A DNA stretch of 64,000 nt from Conchocele bisecta (GCA_029237695.1 CM055279.1:19905919-19969918); one strand, 5' to 3'; shown: positions 51,084-63,471, numbered from the stretch's first letter. The notes: generated by a model from the letters alone, not told the origin. Program-made: numbers and translations.

Positions 51084-53192
51084 ATGGCGTCGCGGGATGA
51101 CAGCAGGTAAGAGTCAGTTTAATTAAATATTTTACAGCTTACAGGATATTATCAGCAACGTCTCTCGTATGTACAAACGCAGAAATGAGTATGATGTCCA
51201 ACGATCGCGCGATGAAACGATCGCGCCTGATGAAAGTGCAGATTTCTGGCTAACAAACAGGTGTTATTGTCCCTTTTCGTTGGCGATATCGTGATCGAGT
51301 AAATACAGTTTAAATGATCCGGGGAAGGTGTCAGCTCTCTACATGCAGGATATGACATGTTTTTATGGCATTTTATGATTGATCTCGTTATGGTTTGTAC
51401 CGCCTGTTGTGGTGTAGAGTTTCCGTAAACAACTGCATAAAATGATACGGTGTTGCGCGAAAACAAGCTACGGTTTGTACTGGTGAGACAAAATAGATAT
51501 GATGTGTCGCACATTGGTATAAGTATCAGAATAATTATTCAAAAGGCCATATAAAGTACTTTGACTCTCAGATATCGCCGCGTCTGCATAATCCCTGCGC
51601 GTCGAGCATTTTATCGTCATGGAGAAATAAAAGTGTATTATAAATTCGTCACATGATCAATAAAAAATCACTACCGTGCACAAATATGTTAAATCCAATC
51701 ACGTCTGACGAAAATGATTTTTCACTTTGTATAGTAACTTTATAGAACATCTAGTTTTTGTTTGAGATGTTCGTTTCTGATTTTCTTTCAAGTTGCCCAG
51801 ACAAATAAAAAAATATAAATAAAATATATTTAAACCCCCTCCCCCGCTTCACATTCCGCAAACCCCGTGTCTGAGAACCCAAGTACTTATTTGTGTTTAG
51901 CCTATTATAATCTTGTTATCAGTTTCAGTCCATTCTATGTTTATTTTTCCTGCAACTGCATGTGTGTTTTATCATTAGAAATATTGGCATATACTCCAAT
52001 GTACGGAGACCCGCAGAGGAAATGGATTTTTTTATTAATTCGTTCCAACGAAATAACAATTCGTTCCCTCGATTTAACAATTCGTTCCCTCGAATTAACA
52101 ATTCGTTCCCACTTTATAACAATTCGTTCCCTCGAATTAACAATTCGTTCCCTCGGGAACGAATTGTTATTTCATGGTAGCGAACAGTTAAATTGAGGGA
52201 ACGAATTGTTAATTCGTGCGAACGAATTGTTATTTCGTGGGAACGAATTAATAATAATTTTTTTCCGTCGGAACGAATTAATAAAACAAAGAATTTTACG
52301 TCCCCTGCGGGGCTCCGTATCAATGAGTATTTTGATTTGAAGACACTAGCATGGTATTCATATATTCTCCGAGTGACTGATTCGCTTTGGTTTTGCATCA
52401 ACTCATACAAACGGGAACGTACCTGTAAGAGACAGTAGGCAAGGGTTTGACCTTATTGTTTTCTTTTTTCGTCTGCTGTTTATTTTTTATTGTTCTCATC
52501 AAAACATGATTTGACAGCACTTTAGAATCATTTCAAATGGAAATGATTCTCAAATGCTGCCAAACAATGCTTTTGTTGAGAAAAAATGTAAAATAAGAAA
52601 CAGCAGCAGACGACAATTTTCGGTTCATACATTCTAAGGGTTAATGTTCCAGCAACAGCTGTCGTAAATATACGACACATCGGTTTCAACATAATAAAAT
52701 ACTTGAGCACAGTCGATGGCGCGCCATCGCAATATACCCACTTTCACAAAAGTCGAAATTTGGTTTACACGTTTCTCATGGCAAGAGGATGAATCCTATT
52801 TATCAGTAAATCAAATCCATTGTCGGTCGCATCAATGAATCAGTGAATGACTCAATTAATCAGTAAATGAATCAATTAATTAACTAACCCAGCCTCTCGA
52901 CCATCAACCAACCAACAAACTAACAAACCAGGCAGGCAGGCAGGCAGGCAGGCAGCCAGCCAGTCAGCCAGCCAGCCAGCCAGCAAACCAACCATCCATC
53001 CATCCAACCAACCAACCAACAAACCAAATATACCATCCACTTACCATTTATCACACCAGGAAGCGACTACAGATTCACGTACGTCGGCGCGAGCTGATGA
53101 CAGAAATCGTCCCTGGCCGTATGGAAGGCCAACTTCAAGACGAAGATCGACATACAGCGAGCCCAGAAACTCTGGTCGAACACATGCACAAG
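51084..53192 (+). CDS. Candidate spliced host gene, first two exons
   Basis: Exon 1 at 51084-51106 (ATGGCGTCGCGG..., donor GTAAGAG) joins in phase to exon 2 at 53060-53192 (acceptor 'tcacaccag' after a pyrimidine-poor simple repeat, donor GTGCGT). The joined frame has no stop over 52 codons: a basic start (MASRDDSRKRLQI), then RRRELMTEIV and an acidic, polar remainder to the second donor. I do not recognise the product. The exact phase match and open frame favour a real gene; the repeat at 53175-53600, which duplicates the exon 2 end, and the unusual acceptor argue for caution. Further exons would lie to the right. Confidence 0.4.
51107..52004. other. Presumed intron sequence, no clear feature
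   Basis: No gene or repeat that I recognise elsewhere in the window. Confidence 0.3.
52000..52316. mobile_element. Foldback element made of GGAACGAATTGTTA repeats
   Basis: About six 'caattcgttccctcgaatta' units face about five inverse 'ggaacgaattgtta' units around 52155. The outer ends GGAGACCCGCAGAGGA and TCCCCTGCGGGGCTCC are inverted. Both strands therefore show repetitive open frames (NSFPRINNSFPR-like), which are not genes. Confidence 0.75.
52469..52615. mobile_element. MITE hairpin (TCGTCTGCTGTTT termini)
   Basis: 'tcgtctgctgtttattttt' pairs with 'agaaacagcagcagacga'; the inner palindrome is 'gaatcatttcaaatggaaatgattc'. About 147 bp, no ORF. Confidence 0.7.
52904..53040. repeat. Compound tetranucleotide tract (CCAA/GGCA/CCAG/CCAT)
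   Basis: Runs of 'caggcaggcaggcaggcagg', 'ccagccagccagccag' and 'accaaccaaccaac', ending just before the proposed exon 2 acceptor. Confidence 0.8.
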
Positions 53193-53600
53193 GTGCGTTA
53201 TAACTGATGTTGAAAATCAAGCCGTTTGCTTGGATGAGCCTGAGCTGTGCTGTACTCAGCCAATCAACTACATGAGTTTTAATGATGGAACACATGCATA
53301 AGGTTCGATATAATTACAGCAGAAAAACAAGCCGTTTGCTTGGATGAGGCTCAACGGTGCTCAGGCTCAGACAATCAAACTGCATGATTTTGACTACAAG
53401 CCAAGCAACTCTGGTCGAACACATGCACAAGGTGCGCTATGACTACAGTAGAAAATCAAGCAGTTTGTTTGGATGAGCTGTGCTCAGGCTCAGTCAATCA
53501 ACTACATGATTTTGAATGATGAACACATGCACGAGGTTTGATATAATTTCAGTCGAAAAAAAAAGCAGTTTCTTCGGATGAGCCTCAACGCTGCTCAGGC
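53175..53600. repeat. Minisatellite that copies an exon end and splice donor
   Basis: About four units of 115-130 bp contain 'gaacacatgcacaaggtgcg'-type sequence, 'aatcaagccgtttgcttgga' and 'tcaatcaactacatgatttt'. The first unit overlaps the end of candidate exon 2. Confidence 0.65.
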
Positions 53601-53869
53601 ATGTAACACACACTGGGCTAAACTAGAATTTTAGAAAATCCACGGTTGTAATTGAATACAATCTGTCGAGGGAATGTAGATTTGGGGCAAAAATAATACA
53701 AGAAAAATTAGACAATACAATTATCTGTTTAATAGAGTGATTTATTTTCTTATGCATCTTCAACCGCACTTCCTTCGCAGTATAATATAATATATTTATA
53801 CGTAATGTATGTATGTCCAAAGTTGAAAAAATGTTTAGATCAAATACATAATTCCGCATTTGCTCTGAA

Positions 53870-54250
53870 AATGTTGTAATAATATTACCGGTAACCATCA
53901 CAAAGTATTATGTACAGTAAATGTAATAGCAACAACACATATTCAATGTATATGATAGATTTTCACTGGCAAATTAAAGTCTCTTGGATTACTAGGCCAT
54001 TATAATAATATTACCGATAACTATCACAAAGTATTATGTACAGTAAATATAATAGCAACAACCTACATACAAAGTATATGATGAATTTTCACTGGTGAAG
54101 TCTCTTTTGGATTATTACTTCATTATAATAATATTACCGGTAACCATCACAAAGTATTATGTATACTAGGCCATTATAATAATATTACCAATAACCATCA
54201 CAAAGTATGTACAGTAAATGTAAGGGCAACGACAAACACCCAATGTAGTG
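53870..54250. repeat. Tandem repeat, about 55-120 bp units
   Basis: Units share 'ataatattaccggtaaccat' and 'cacaaagtattatgtacagt' at about 53880, 54006, 54126 and 54180, with a detached fragment at 54838. Confidence 0.7.
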
Positions 54251-54663
54251 TATTTATTCTAATAAACGTCCCCGGGGCTATGCAATTCGTGAGGATAAAA
54301 ACATGAAAAATAAGATCAAAATATGTTATTTTCACTTACAAAAGCCGATTTTGTATGTGACAATAACATATTTAAATGCAAATATGAGAGGGGGCTACTA
54401 TTACAAAAAATACGGTATATGATAAATGTTCACAATGTTCACTGGTGAAGTCGCTTGTGTCTTGGATAGCTATGTTATTTTCCAGTAACCACAGGGGCAG
54501 ATCTAGAGGGGGAGGGGAGGGGGTGGGGGGTCCGGGGTTGCAACCCCCTCGTTCAGCCACGGAGTTTACATAGATCACAGTTTACTACCAGTTGGAGTCT
54601 GAATTTAAATGCCGTAAAACACAGGAAAGTTCATTTCGAAGAGCTAAACAATAGGACAACCCC
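54251..54663. other. Non-coding, no clear feature
   Basis: Contains a purine-rich 'gagggggaggggagggggtg' tract at about 54502-54530 but no gene. Confidence 0.3.
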
Positions 54664-54811
54664 CTAGTTGCGGACGATAACTCTTGCAATTAATCCCGTA
54701 CCGTCCGTAGTTAGCTGCGGACGGTACGGGAGTAGATTGCAAGAGTTACCTTCGCAACTAGACACCCCCCCCCCCCCCCCCCCCCCCCCCACCCCCCCCC
54801 CCCCACCCCCG
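54664..54811. mobile_element. 98-bp hairpin followed by a poly-C tract
   Basis: 54664-54761 is an almost perfect hairpin: 'ctagttgcggacgataactc' pairs with 'gagttaccttcgcaactag', and 'cccgtaccgtccg' pairs with 'cggacggtacggg'. It is followed by about 48 bases of C broken by two A (54764-54811). Confidence 0.75.
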
Positions 54812-54919
54812 TTCACCAAATGCTGGATCCGCGCCTGAACCATCACAAAGTATTATGTACAGTATATTTATTTGTATAAGTAAACATGAATATGTATCAC
54901 AAATTGCACTGCTGATGTT

Positions 54920-55372
54920 ACAGGTACACGCCCACTCAGTAGGCACAAACTGTTCCTTACATATCTGAGACACCATCTGAGACATGTTCTAGTAAAATAA
55001 ACATTCATTCACCCACGCATTGGTTGGCATTATTATACATTTTTTGATCAGACGCAAAATGTCCACACTGATATGTGAGCGATAACCGTGTTTCCATAAC
55101 ATATTAACAGACATTATATACGATTTATCTCTGTATTTATTTTTTGATGTGCAATGATTATACTTTATAATCAGGTAACACATGTAATTAGTATAAATAA
55201 CTAAAACATATCATGCCTGATTTGCATATGACAATAGCCTGATACCACCGCGCGTCACTATCAGTAAAAACAATATTAGTAAATGATTATATCTGCATAG
55301 TGACGCAATTATACACGTATTTAATTCCTATAAAGAACAGTGTGTGCCTCTTGAGTGGGCATGTACCTTTAA
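54920..55372. mobile_element. MITE P, about 450 bp, inverted termini (AGGTACACGCCCACTC)
   Basis: Ends 'aggtacacgcccactcagta' and 'cttgagtgggcatgtacctt' are inverted over about 30 bp. A second, truncated copy starts at 56058 and shares the interior 'gcgttattatacatttt' and 'ctctgtatttattttttgat'. Confidence 0.7.
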
Positions 55373-55413
55373 ACATGTTACAATTACGACATTATTAACT
55401 ATTACAGAGTATT

Positions 55414-55586
55414 ACACGACCTCGTATCATAACAAAATAACATGTTTAAAATTTCAATTGTCTATGCATTTTATGTATTTCTACAGGATATCGATAATTC
55501 TCAATTGATCATATGAACTTGCCACTACAATATTGACGCTAGAGCCTTAACACATTATTTAATTTGTTATGATACGAGGTTGTGTC
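55414..55586. mobile_element. Foldback with ACACGACCTCGTATCATAACA termini
   Basis: 'cacgacctcgtatcataaca' (55414) and 'tgttatgatacgaggttgtg' (55564) are inverted. A third copy of the arm is at about 55735-55757. Confidence 0.6.
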
Positions 55587-56057
55587 CGACCTAGGAAAAA
55601 CAGCTGTAATTCGATATGATTTGCATAAATATGTTCTAGCTATATTATTTTAGCAAGACAACAATATTTCTCAAATGAACATGTGCATTTTACGCCAAAA
55701 TATTCACATTAGCGTTAATACAATCGCGGATTGTGTTATGATACGAGGTCGCGTCCAACCAAAGTCAGAAGCCTTGTTCATATATATAGAGTTAAACCGA
55801 TGAAAGCCGAAACACGCCGAATGCCTGTGTTTTTAACAAGCAACTTATATCATAATTAGGCTACAAGACTTTGCTATTTTCAGCATTTTTAATTTGCAGT
55901 TTTATTTCCAGATATAGTCATGATGTATAAACACAAATTAACTTCAAGATGTAAACAATACATATTAACATTCAATAACATTAGTATTGTCATGTACCTT
56001 GACATGTGTCCATGTCAGTCAACATGCATACATATATGAATATATTTGAAAATATTA

Positions 56058-56345
56058 AAGGTACATGCCCACTCAGTAGGCACAAATGTTCTTTATAGAA
56101 ATTAAATAGGTGTATAATTGTGTCACTTTTCCACCAGTTCTAAAAGATACGAGTGCCCGCTATACACCATTGCCCCATGTATTGATTGGCGTTATTATAC
56201 ATTTTATATCAGACATAAATTTCCACACTGATATCAGGGGCGATAACCGTGTTTTCTTAAAATGATAACGACATTACTATTTTATTCTCTGTATTTATTT
56301 TTTGATGTGCAATGATAATACAGTGTTTTATAATCTGCCGAAAAT
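56058..56345. mobile_element. MITE P, truncated second copy
   Basis: Starts 'aaaggtacatgcccactcag' and follows the interior of the 54920 copy, then runs into dispersed repeat W at 56346. Confidence 0.65.
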
Positions 56346-58200
56346 ATTATTTTTTCAGATGCTTCACCCAAGGATCTTAACTTACTATGAAGTTTGTTCA
56401 GCATCGGCCACGTGGTTCCTGAAAAAAGACGTTCAAAATCTCAAATAAATGGACCCTTTGGCGGCCATCATGGATGACATAATCATCCGATTCTGACAAA
56501 TATTGCACCAGAGCAATCGCCTCATCGATACCTTCAATTTGATATACGACATGAGCACATTCGGTCAAAAATAAAATTTGACCCCACCGGCTACGCCCAT
56601 TTTTGACACCGTGGTCACCATTTTAACACATTTGAAAGAACATTCTACATCGATCATTTCTACCATGTTTCGTCGAAATCCGGCTGGCGGTTCATGAGAA
56701 GAAGATGTTTTAAGAATTTGTGCTATTTTTAGACGGCGGCCATCTTGGATTAGCGACCTAGACGGCGGCCATCTTGGATTAGCGACGACCTCCGTTTTAA
56801 CAAATCTGAAAAGGCTTGACCCATGGATCATAACTGTGAAATTTTGCCACCATGGGCCAAGCGGTTCGTGTGAAGAAGAATTTTGAAATCTCTAATAAAA
56901 TAATTACCTTTTGACCTTTAGGCGGCCATCTTGGATGACAAGACCATCCAATTTCGACAAAAATGTACCAGAGCAATCGCCTCTTTGATACCTTCGATTT
57001 GATATAGACATGACCATATTCGGTCAAAAATAAAATTTGACCCCACGGGCCACGCCCATTTTTGACTCCGGGGTCACCATTCTAACAAGTATGAAAGAGC
57101 ATTGTACATCGATAAATTCCTACCAAGCTTTGTCGAAATCCGGCTGGCGGTTCAGGAGAAGAATTTTTTTTAAGAATTTGTGCTATTTTAGACGGCGGCC
57201 ATCTTGGATTAGCGACGACCTCAGTTTTAACAAATCTCAAAATACTTCACACATGGACCATAACTGTGTAGTTTTGCCACCATGGTCCAAGCGGTGCGTG
57301 TGAAGAAGAAATTTGAAATCTCTAATAAAATAACGACCTTTTGACCTTTGGCGGCCATCTTGGATGACATGACCATCCAATATTGACAAAAAATGTACCA
57401 GAGCGATCGCTTCTTTGATACCTTCGATTTGATATAGACATGACCATATTCGGTCAAAATTAAAATTTGACCCCAATTTGACCACACTGGCCACACTCAT
57501 TTTTGACCCCGGAGTCAGCATTTTAACAAGTTTGAAAGAGCATTGTACATCGATCATTCCTACCAAGTTTCGTCGAAATCCGGCTAACGGTTCATGAGAA
57601 GAAGATTGTTTAAGAATTTATGCTATTTTTAGACGGCGGCCATCTTGGATGAGCGATAACCTCCATTTTAACAAATCTGAAAAGGCTTCACACATGGACC
57701 ATAACTTTTAAGTTTTGCTACCATGGGCCAAGCGGTTCATGTGAAGAAGAATTTTGAAATCTCTAATAAAAGAACGATCTTTTGACCTTTCGGCGGCCAT
57801 CTTGGATGACATAACCATCCGATTTCGACAAAAAATGCACCAGAGTGATCGCCTCGTTGATACCTTCGATTTGGTATATAACTTGACCATATTCGGTGAA
57901 AAATAAAATTTGACCCCACGGGCCACGCCTATTTTTGACCCCGGGGTCACCATTTTAACAACTTTGAAAGAGCATTGTACATCGACCATTCATACCAAGT
58001 TTTGTCGAAATCCGGTTGGCGGTTCTTGAGAAGATTTTTGAAAGAATTTGTGCTATTTTTAGACGGCGGCCATCCTGGATTACGTAATGACGTCATTTTA
58101 ATAATTTTGTAATCCCCCTACCTAAGGACCATGACCATGAAGGTTGGTGACTATGACAATGATGATAAACACGCATGTGAAGTTTCAAGGTAATGGGCGA
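56346..58200. repeat. Long dispersed repeat W, second cluster
   Basis: Several tandem-like blocks with 'ggcggccatcttggat', 'gaccatattcggtcaaaa', 'gaccccggggtcacc' and 'ctggcggttcatgagaagaa'; they match 23340-25985. Minus-strand open frames here are repeat translations, not genes. Confidence 0.75.
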
Positions 58201-58214
58201 AGCAGTTGCAGAGA

Positions 58215-58560
58215 TAATTATAGTGTAACGAAAAACTTTAACCAAAACACTTTAACCAAAAGTTTCCAAGTAATTAGACCTTGACATTGGACACAGGGGC
58301 CGCACGGTAGGGGGGGGGGGGGGGGTGGTAGAATGAAAATATAGAAAAACTTTAACCAAAAAACTTTAACCAAAACTTTAAACAAAACTTTCAAAGTAAT
58401 TAGACTTGACATTGGGCACAGGGACCGCACGGTAGGGGGGTAGAATGAAAATATAGACGATGATAAGCATGTGAAGTTTCAAGGTAATGGGCGAAGCAGT
58501 TGGAGAAAAATAGTACATGTATAACGAAAAACTTTAACCAAAAACCTTTAACCGGACACA
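58215..58560. repeat. Small tandem duplication with G-runs
   Basis: Two units share 'gaaaaactttaacca', 'ttgacattgg(a/g)cacaggg' and 'ccgcacggtaggggggg...tagaatgaaaatata'. The first has about 17 G in a row. Confidence 0.6.
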
Positions 58561-58689
58561 TTGTTGTACCTTTAAAGAACATTTTGTATGTACCTGTAAT
58601 ATTGATTTAATATTGGTTATAAGGATTGGTGGAGAATAGTTGAGGCGAGAGGAGAACATACAAAAAGGAGAGCGATACAGGACTTTGCT

Positions 58690-59400
58690 ATTTCATCAAG
58701 AGCTACACTGGACACAAATCTCATAAGCCCCATTTCTCCAGTCACAGCCACAAATAACTACTGTCTGTTCCACGTTTTGACAAACTTTTGGCTATTAAAT
58801 TTGAATACATTTTTAATATTAACTTGAATGTCCCCACACTGATGTTTCCGTGATAGTTGCAGAAAATATTTTAATGTTTTGAATATTCAAATCCCATATT
58901 TTGTTCTTTGACAGATAAAAATAATTTAAATGATATATTCAATTTTCAAATGGACAATATACATTAATGGACCAAAATCCTTTACTATTTCTAATCTATT
59001 TGCCTACTGACTTGTTTCAAATAAATAGAAACTGTTTGGACTTGAAGTTAAAAACTAAAGATGTTTTCCAGACGAAAATTGTTGTTTTGCCAAATCGAGG
59101 TTACGTTGATTAAACATAGCTTGGTCCTATATGTGGTTGTGACTGGAGAAATGGGGTTTGTGTGATTTGTGACCAGTGTCGTTCCTAACCAATACAACAC
59201 TCTTGTAGTCAAAAAGTGTAGTTCCTGATCAGTGTATTTGTTTGTTTGTTGGGGTTTAAGGCCGATCAACAGCGAAGGTCATTTAAGGTCGGGTCAATGG
59301 GTTTAGTACTAAATCCCATATAGTACCTGTACAAGCAGCTGAACTAGATCTATACTGGTCACACAAGCCCTATAAGCCCCAGAGCTCCAGATAAGCTGCG
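58690..59400. repeat. Fragments of foldback families and SINE-like repeat S, nested
   Basis: 58690-58755 is a family G end. 58757-58800 resembles an arm of the 4216-4768 foldback. 59128-59235 is a family G end interrupted by SINE-like repeat S at 59236-59345. Confidence 0.5.
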
Positions 59401-59757
59401 TATTTGCGTAAATACCAAATTAAAATGGCCAAAAACCCAATTGAAATCAAAAAGCAATAACAAATTTGTGGTACCTTTATCATGCTACAGAAAACAATAA
59501 ACAGACAACAAATATAGCATATTTTTCTTATTTTCCATGAAAACACATCTTGGCATTTCATTAGAAGAGACAATTCTAATGAAATGCCAAGACATGCTTT
59601 CATTTCATTTCGAAGCAAACTACTCAATAATTGCTGTCTGTTGATGTGCAAACAGTAGTGTGATTTTATTTTACCCAATTAAAATATTGAAATACCCAAT
59701 TGCTTCAGAAATGATGCAGTGAAAATACTCAATTACTACTTCCTTATCTGGAGCCCT
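59383..59757. mobile_element. MITE family C, full-length copy
   Basis: Ends 'agagctccagataag' and 'cttatctggagccctg' are inverted. The inner palindrome 'ggcatttcattagaagagac' / 'aattctaatgaaatgcc' is at about 59553-59590. This is the most complete copy of the family (about 375 bp). Confidence 0.75.
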
Positions 59758-59844
59758 GAGCCCCATGTGTGGCTTATTACAGACCTTCTCAGTCGCAGTG
59801 CCCGGTGTCAGGGACCACTGGCTGTCCAATTTATCGCTCTGTAG

Positions 59845-60195
59845 CCTATTTCACCAACATTGCAAAGTATACTTGTCTAGCAAAGTATACTGCAAAGTAT
59901 ACTGCAAAGTATACTTATCTAGCAAAGTATACTTTGAGGGAGAAATTTTCAATTTAATGATAAATTCATTAATTTTTATTATACTGAATTTATTACATTA
60001 TCACAGCCATTTTGGCTGTGATAATGTAATAAATTCAGTATAATAATTCTGCATACTTTTAATCATCAAATATATGCAGTTGTTAGTTCTACATGAAAAA
60101 AAATGCATTTCGGGGAAAATAAATGATTTCTCCCTCTGCTCAAAGTATACTTTGCTAGAAAAGTATACTTTGCAATGTTGGTGAAATATGCTACT
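59845..60195. mobile_element. Foldback family T, copy with GCAAAGTATACT repeats
   Basis: 'aatttaccaaca'-type ends with 'cattgcaaagtatactt' on the left and its inverse 'aagtatactttgcaatg' on the right. The left arm carries four to five tandem 'gcaaagtatact' motifs; the centre 'cattatcacagccattttgg' / 'ggctgtgataatg' is palindromic. Confidence 0.7.
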
Positions 60196-61179
60196 GACAA
60201 GTACAGCTGATGTTGACACAATCTTCAAACAGCACATGGCCGTCGGCATGCCGTCACTAGCGCTGTAGTGCACCCCACCCCACCCCGTGTTAATTGGAGT
60301 GACTAATTTTTCCGCTGCTGGCCAATCATCCCGAGCATTTGGGTTTCTTTAATTCACGCCATGTACAACATTGTTTCATTGTAAGTGGGCAATTGCCCCA
60401 CAAGAATGACGTTATGGCAGTTTGACCAGCATATCACCAGGTTCATCTGTGCATCTGTAGCTCTGATAAGTGTCTACTCCATTGCCTATCTGATTTAGCA
60501 TTATATATAGGTAATATCGAGGACAAAAATAGACGATGTAAATAAATACATGTATATACAAACTGGTATCCTATAGAAGCAGCATGTTTCTCATATGCCA
60601 CTTGCATGTGGCCAGAGGTGACTGCTTTTAATAAATGATATGAGCTGCGTCGCGCGAAAACCTGTATTCTGGAAATTTTTGGTTAATATGACATCTTGTT
60701 ACTATGACAATGGTATTTGTATGATGAATTTAACGCTTTTTATTTGATCATGCTATCTGCAATATTCATTAAGATATTATAGTTTATACAACACCACTAT
60801 GCAGGTCGTTTGAACAAAAGAGACGTCACGTAAAAGCGACGTCAAGCGACGTTATATTACGTTACAGTATCTACCGTTACACATAGAGTATAAGCCAACA
60901 TTTGTAACAACAGTTTGCAAGTTGACATAATCGAACTAGAAGCACGTTTGACATTGAATAATGAATGTAAAGACGGATGAGCTTGAGTCCTTTGGCAACA
61001 CATGAATGTGCAAAGCGAAACGGTCAAACCGGCCAGTTCAAGTACCAGCAAGTATGAGCATGCGCGGGTACGCGAATTAGGTATGCTGATTTCTTCTTTT
61101 TGACGTGTTTACTGAGCGTTTTAACAATTTATAATTGTAGAAAACCACGGAAGTATATTGATTAACTGATTGGTTGACC
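60196..61179. other. Non-coding, no clear feature
   Basis: Contains a short 'ccccaccccacccc' run at about 60270 but no repeat family or gene that I can support. Confidence 0.3.
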
Positions 61180-61440
61180 GTTGACCATCGCAATATACCC
61201 ACGTTTCCCAAATGTGAAGTTGAAAAGGGGGAGATAATTCATGACCGTGGATCGAATCAAAAATAGAAATTCACTACGCATCTACACACCATAAGGAAGG
61301 CACACACCAAGTTTCAAGTCCCTACCTATTACGGTTAAAACATTTTACTTCTTACAAGAAACGTGGCGGACGGACAGACGGACGGGCACCCGTAACGAAA
61401 ACAATATACCCACTTAGTTTTAAAAATAAGTGGATATAAA
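61180..61440. repeat. Dispersed repeat related to the 7.2-8.95 kb array
   Basis: 'catcgcaatatacccac' occurs near both ends (61187 and, as 'caatatacccactta', 61403), and the middle holds 'aagggggagataattcatga', 'gcatctacacacc' and 'accaagtttcaagt', then 'acggacagacggacgg'. The start also matches 52725-52760. Confidence 0.55.
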
Positions 61441-61989
61441 ACACTGTTTGCCTTACTTCCATACGTTACTCACTATGTACAGTTCACAGTCACCCGAATA
61501 GCGTGAGAGCAAAAGCCTGTATCGCTTACATGTAGTTTCTACTCCATCGCAGTCTCTCACTCGCCTAGTGGGAGACCACTTTCAAGGGTAGCGCGTGGAA
61601 GTCTGCCACATGGACAAAATGGATATGGTAACATATTTGAGACATTTGTTACCACAGCTTGTGATCAGATTGTCTTACCACCGACTTGTGTTTGTTTTGG
61701 GAGTGTTACGGTAGCAATTTGTCTTTTGGAGACTCAACTCAAAATGCGAGGGTCCCAAAGTACGAAGCAATGAGAGGGTGGAAGATTTAATAATAACAAG
61801 ACCCCAAGTCAAGAGATCCTTGTTAATCGCCGAACAATACTAGAAGTTCATTACTCTAATGTCCCCAACATGTTGCCTTGAAATATAATCCCAGTTATTG
61901 TATCTAGTTTTTGGCGGGAGACATACTGTCTCCACGCTATTGGGATCGTGATTCTGGCCGTTTGCACGGGTCTACTTTCGGAAGTGGCT

Positions 61990-62175
61990 CTCTATTCATC
62001 GGGGGACGTCTCAATAGGCTCAATTTCTCAATGCTCAACATTATGTGTAAAATAGTTGGCATGCCCAACTTTACTTTTGAAGAGAACAAATTGCTGTTAT
62101 TGAGACGCCCCCCGTATCGTGTACCACGCAGTCGCATGTTCATCGGGGGACGTCTCAATAGGCTCAATTTGAATT
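61990..62175. repeat. Short inverted and direct repeat (CGGGGGACGTCTCAATAGG)
   Basis: 'catcgggggacgtctcaata' at 61997 and 62144 (direct), with the inverse 'tattgagacgccccccg' at 62098. Non-coding. Confidence 0.6.
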
Positions 62176-63470
62176 CGCAATTAACAACAGTCAGGTGACA
62201 TTTAAAGTCAGCGAGTGAACTGAAAGCAATTTCGAAGGCCATTTCTTTTTCATATTGTGGTATACGGGCGATTTTCGAAAAATTACCCTCTGGGTGAGCG
62301 AAACAAAATTCATGAAAACATTTTGCCGTTCATGCAGCATACACGTATGTAGGCCTACGCCCAGTCATAATTTGGTCACACCTCCAGAGTTCCTGTTGGG
62401 TATGCAATTTGGATTACTCGGTTTGTATCCCTATTCTGCAAAGTGCCGATTGATTTTGGCCAAATAAACTTACTAAAAATATGAAAATTTCCCCGTTTGT
62501 TTTCTTCACATTACGAAAAACCTATGCTGCCAAAAATATTTTTTTAACAAAATCGATCAAATATTGATTTTATGGGCATCAATCAACATCGAATATATTT
62601 CTAACAAGGAATTTCTGAGTATGCAAATTCACAAGTGGCTACTTGTCTCCCGCCAGTCAGTACTTTCAGTACTTTGATTTGTATTTATATTGCATTTGTC
62701 ACGACTTGACATATTGTCACTAACGGTCCATGATACTCATGTCCCCAGCATGTTGTCTTGAAATATCATCCCACTATATATATTTCTTATATTAACCTGC
62801 CATACATGTTAGCGTGCATTCTGATTGATGCTTTTCATATTCAGATAATAGAAATGTCTAATGTTCTCGACATCGTCCCACGTATACAGCTGTACCAGCT
62901 GCTGAAAATACCGGACCTTACAATATCGGCAATAAATGTACGATTGGCGACCCATATCCTGCAAGCAAGAAAGGATTGCACACGCAAAACCTATCGCGTG
63001 CGCACGCAAAAGCTATCGCTTTGCGTGCGCACGCGAAAGTAAAACATAGTTTCATGTCCCCTCTGTGCGACCGTAGTTTTCACCTGCAAATGGTGGTCGA
63101 TAACAGTTAATACCCGAATATAGATATATTTGGGAATGTATCTTACACTGAACTACACTTCAAATACAATTTAAACTAATTTATAATGCTCACATTGGTA
63201 AAAATGCATTACAATAATAAAAACACAGAGGTGCGTTGTTGTTCTGTTCGTTAGATATCTTTAACACCACGGAACAAACCTAACATGGCGGTCTGACAAA
63301 CGTCGATAATTGGAAATCTCGGCTGAAATTACGTCAGCTAAGTTCACGACGTAATATTTTGTGACGCCGTCAGACTCCCGAAGATAGGTTTTCTTGTGAC
63401 GCGGCTCATATGATCTGTTCTGTTCGGTCAAAAAAAGTAGTTCGGTGGGACAGCGATAATTTTTATGTTA
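62176..63470. other. Non-coding, no clear feature
   Basis: A duplicated 'gcgtgcgcacgc(a/g)aaag' at 62997-63038 and a fragment like the 4.4-kb foldback ('aaatattgattttat', 62558) are the only patterns. Confidence 0.3.
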
Positions 63471-63471
63471 C

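Noticed and set aside
51867..52438. Overlapping frames rich in NSFPRINNSFPR or ITIRSLELT on both strands
   Set aside because: Produced by the palindromic minisatellite foldback at 52000-52316.
61611..61734. Short open frame MDKMDMVTYLRHL...
   Set aside because: Only about 40 codons, with no splice signals or recognisable motif.
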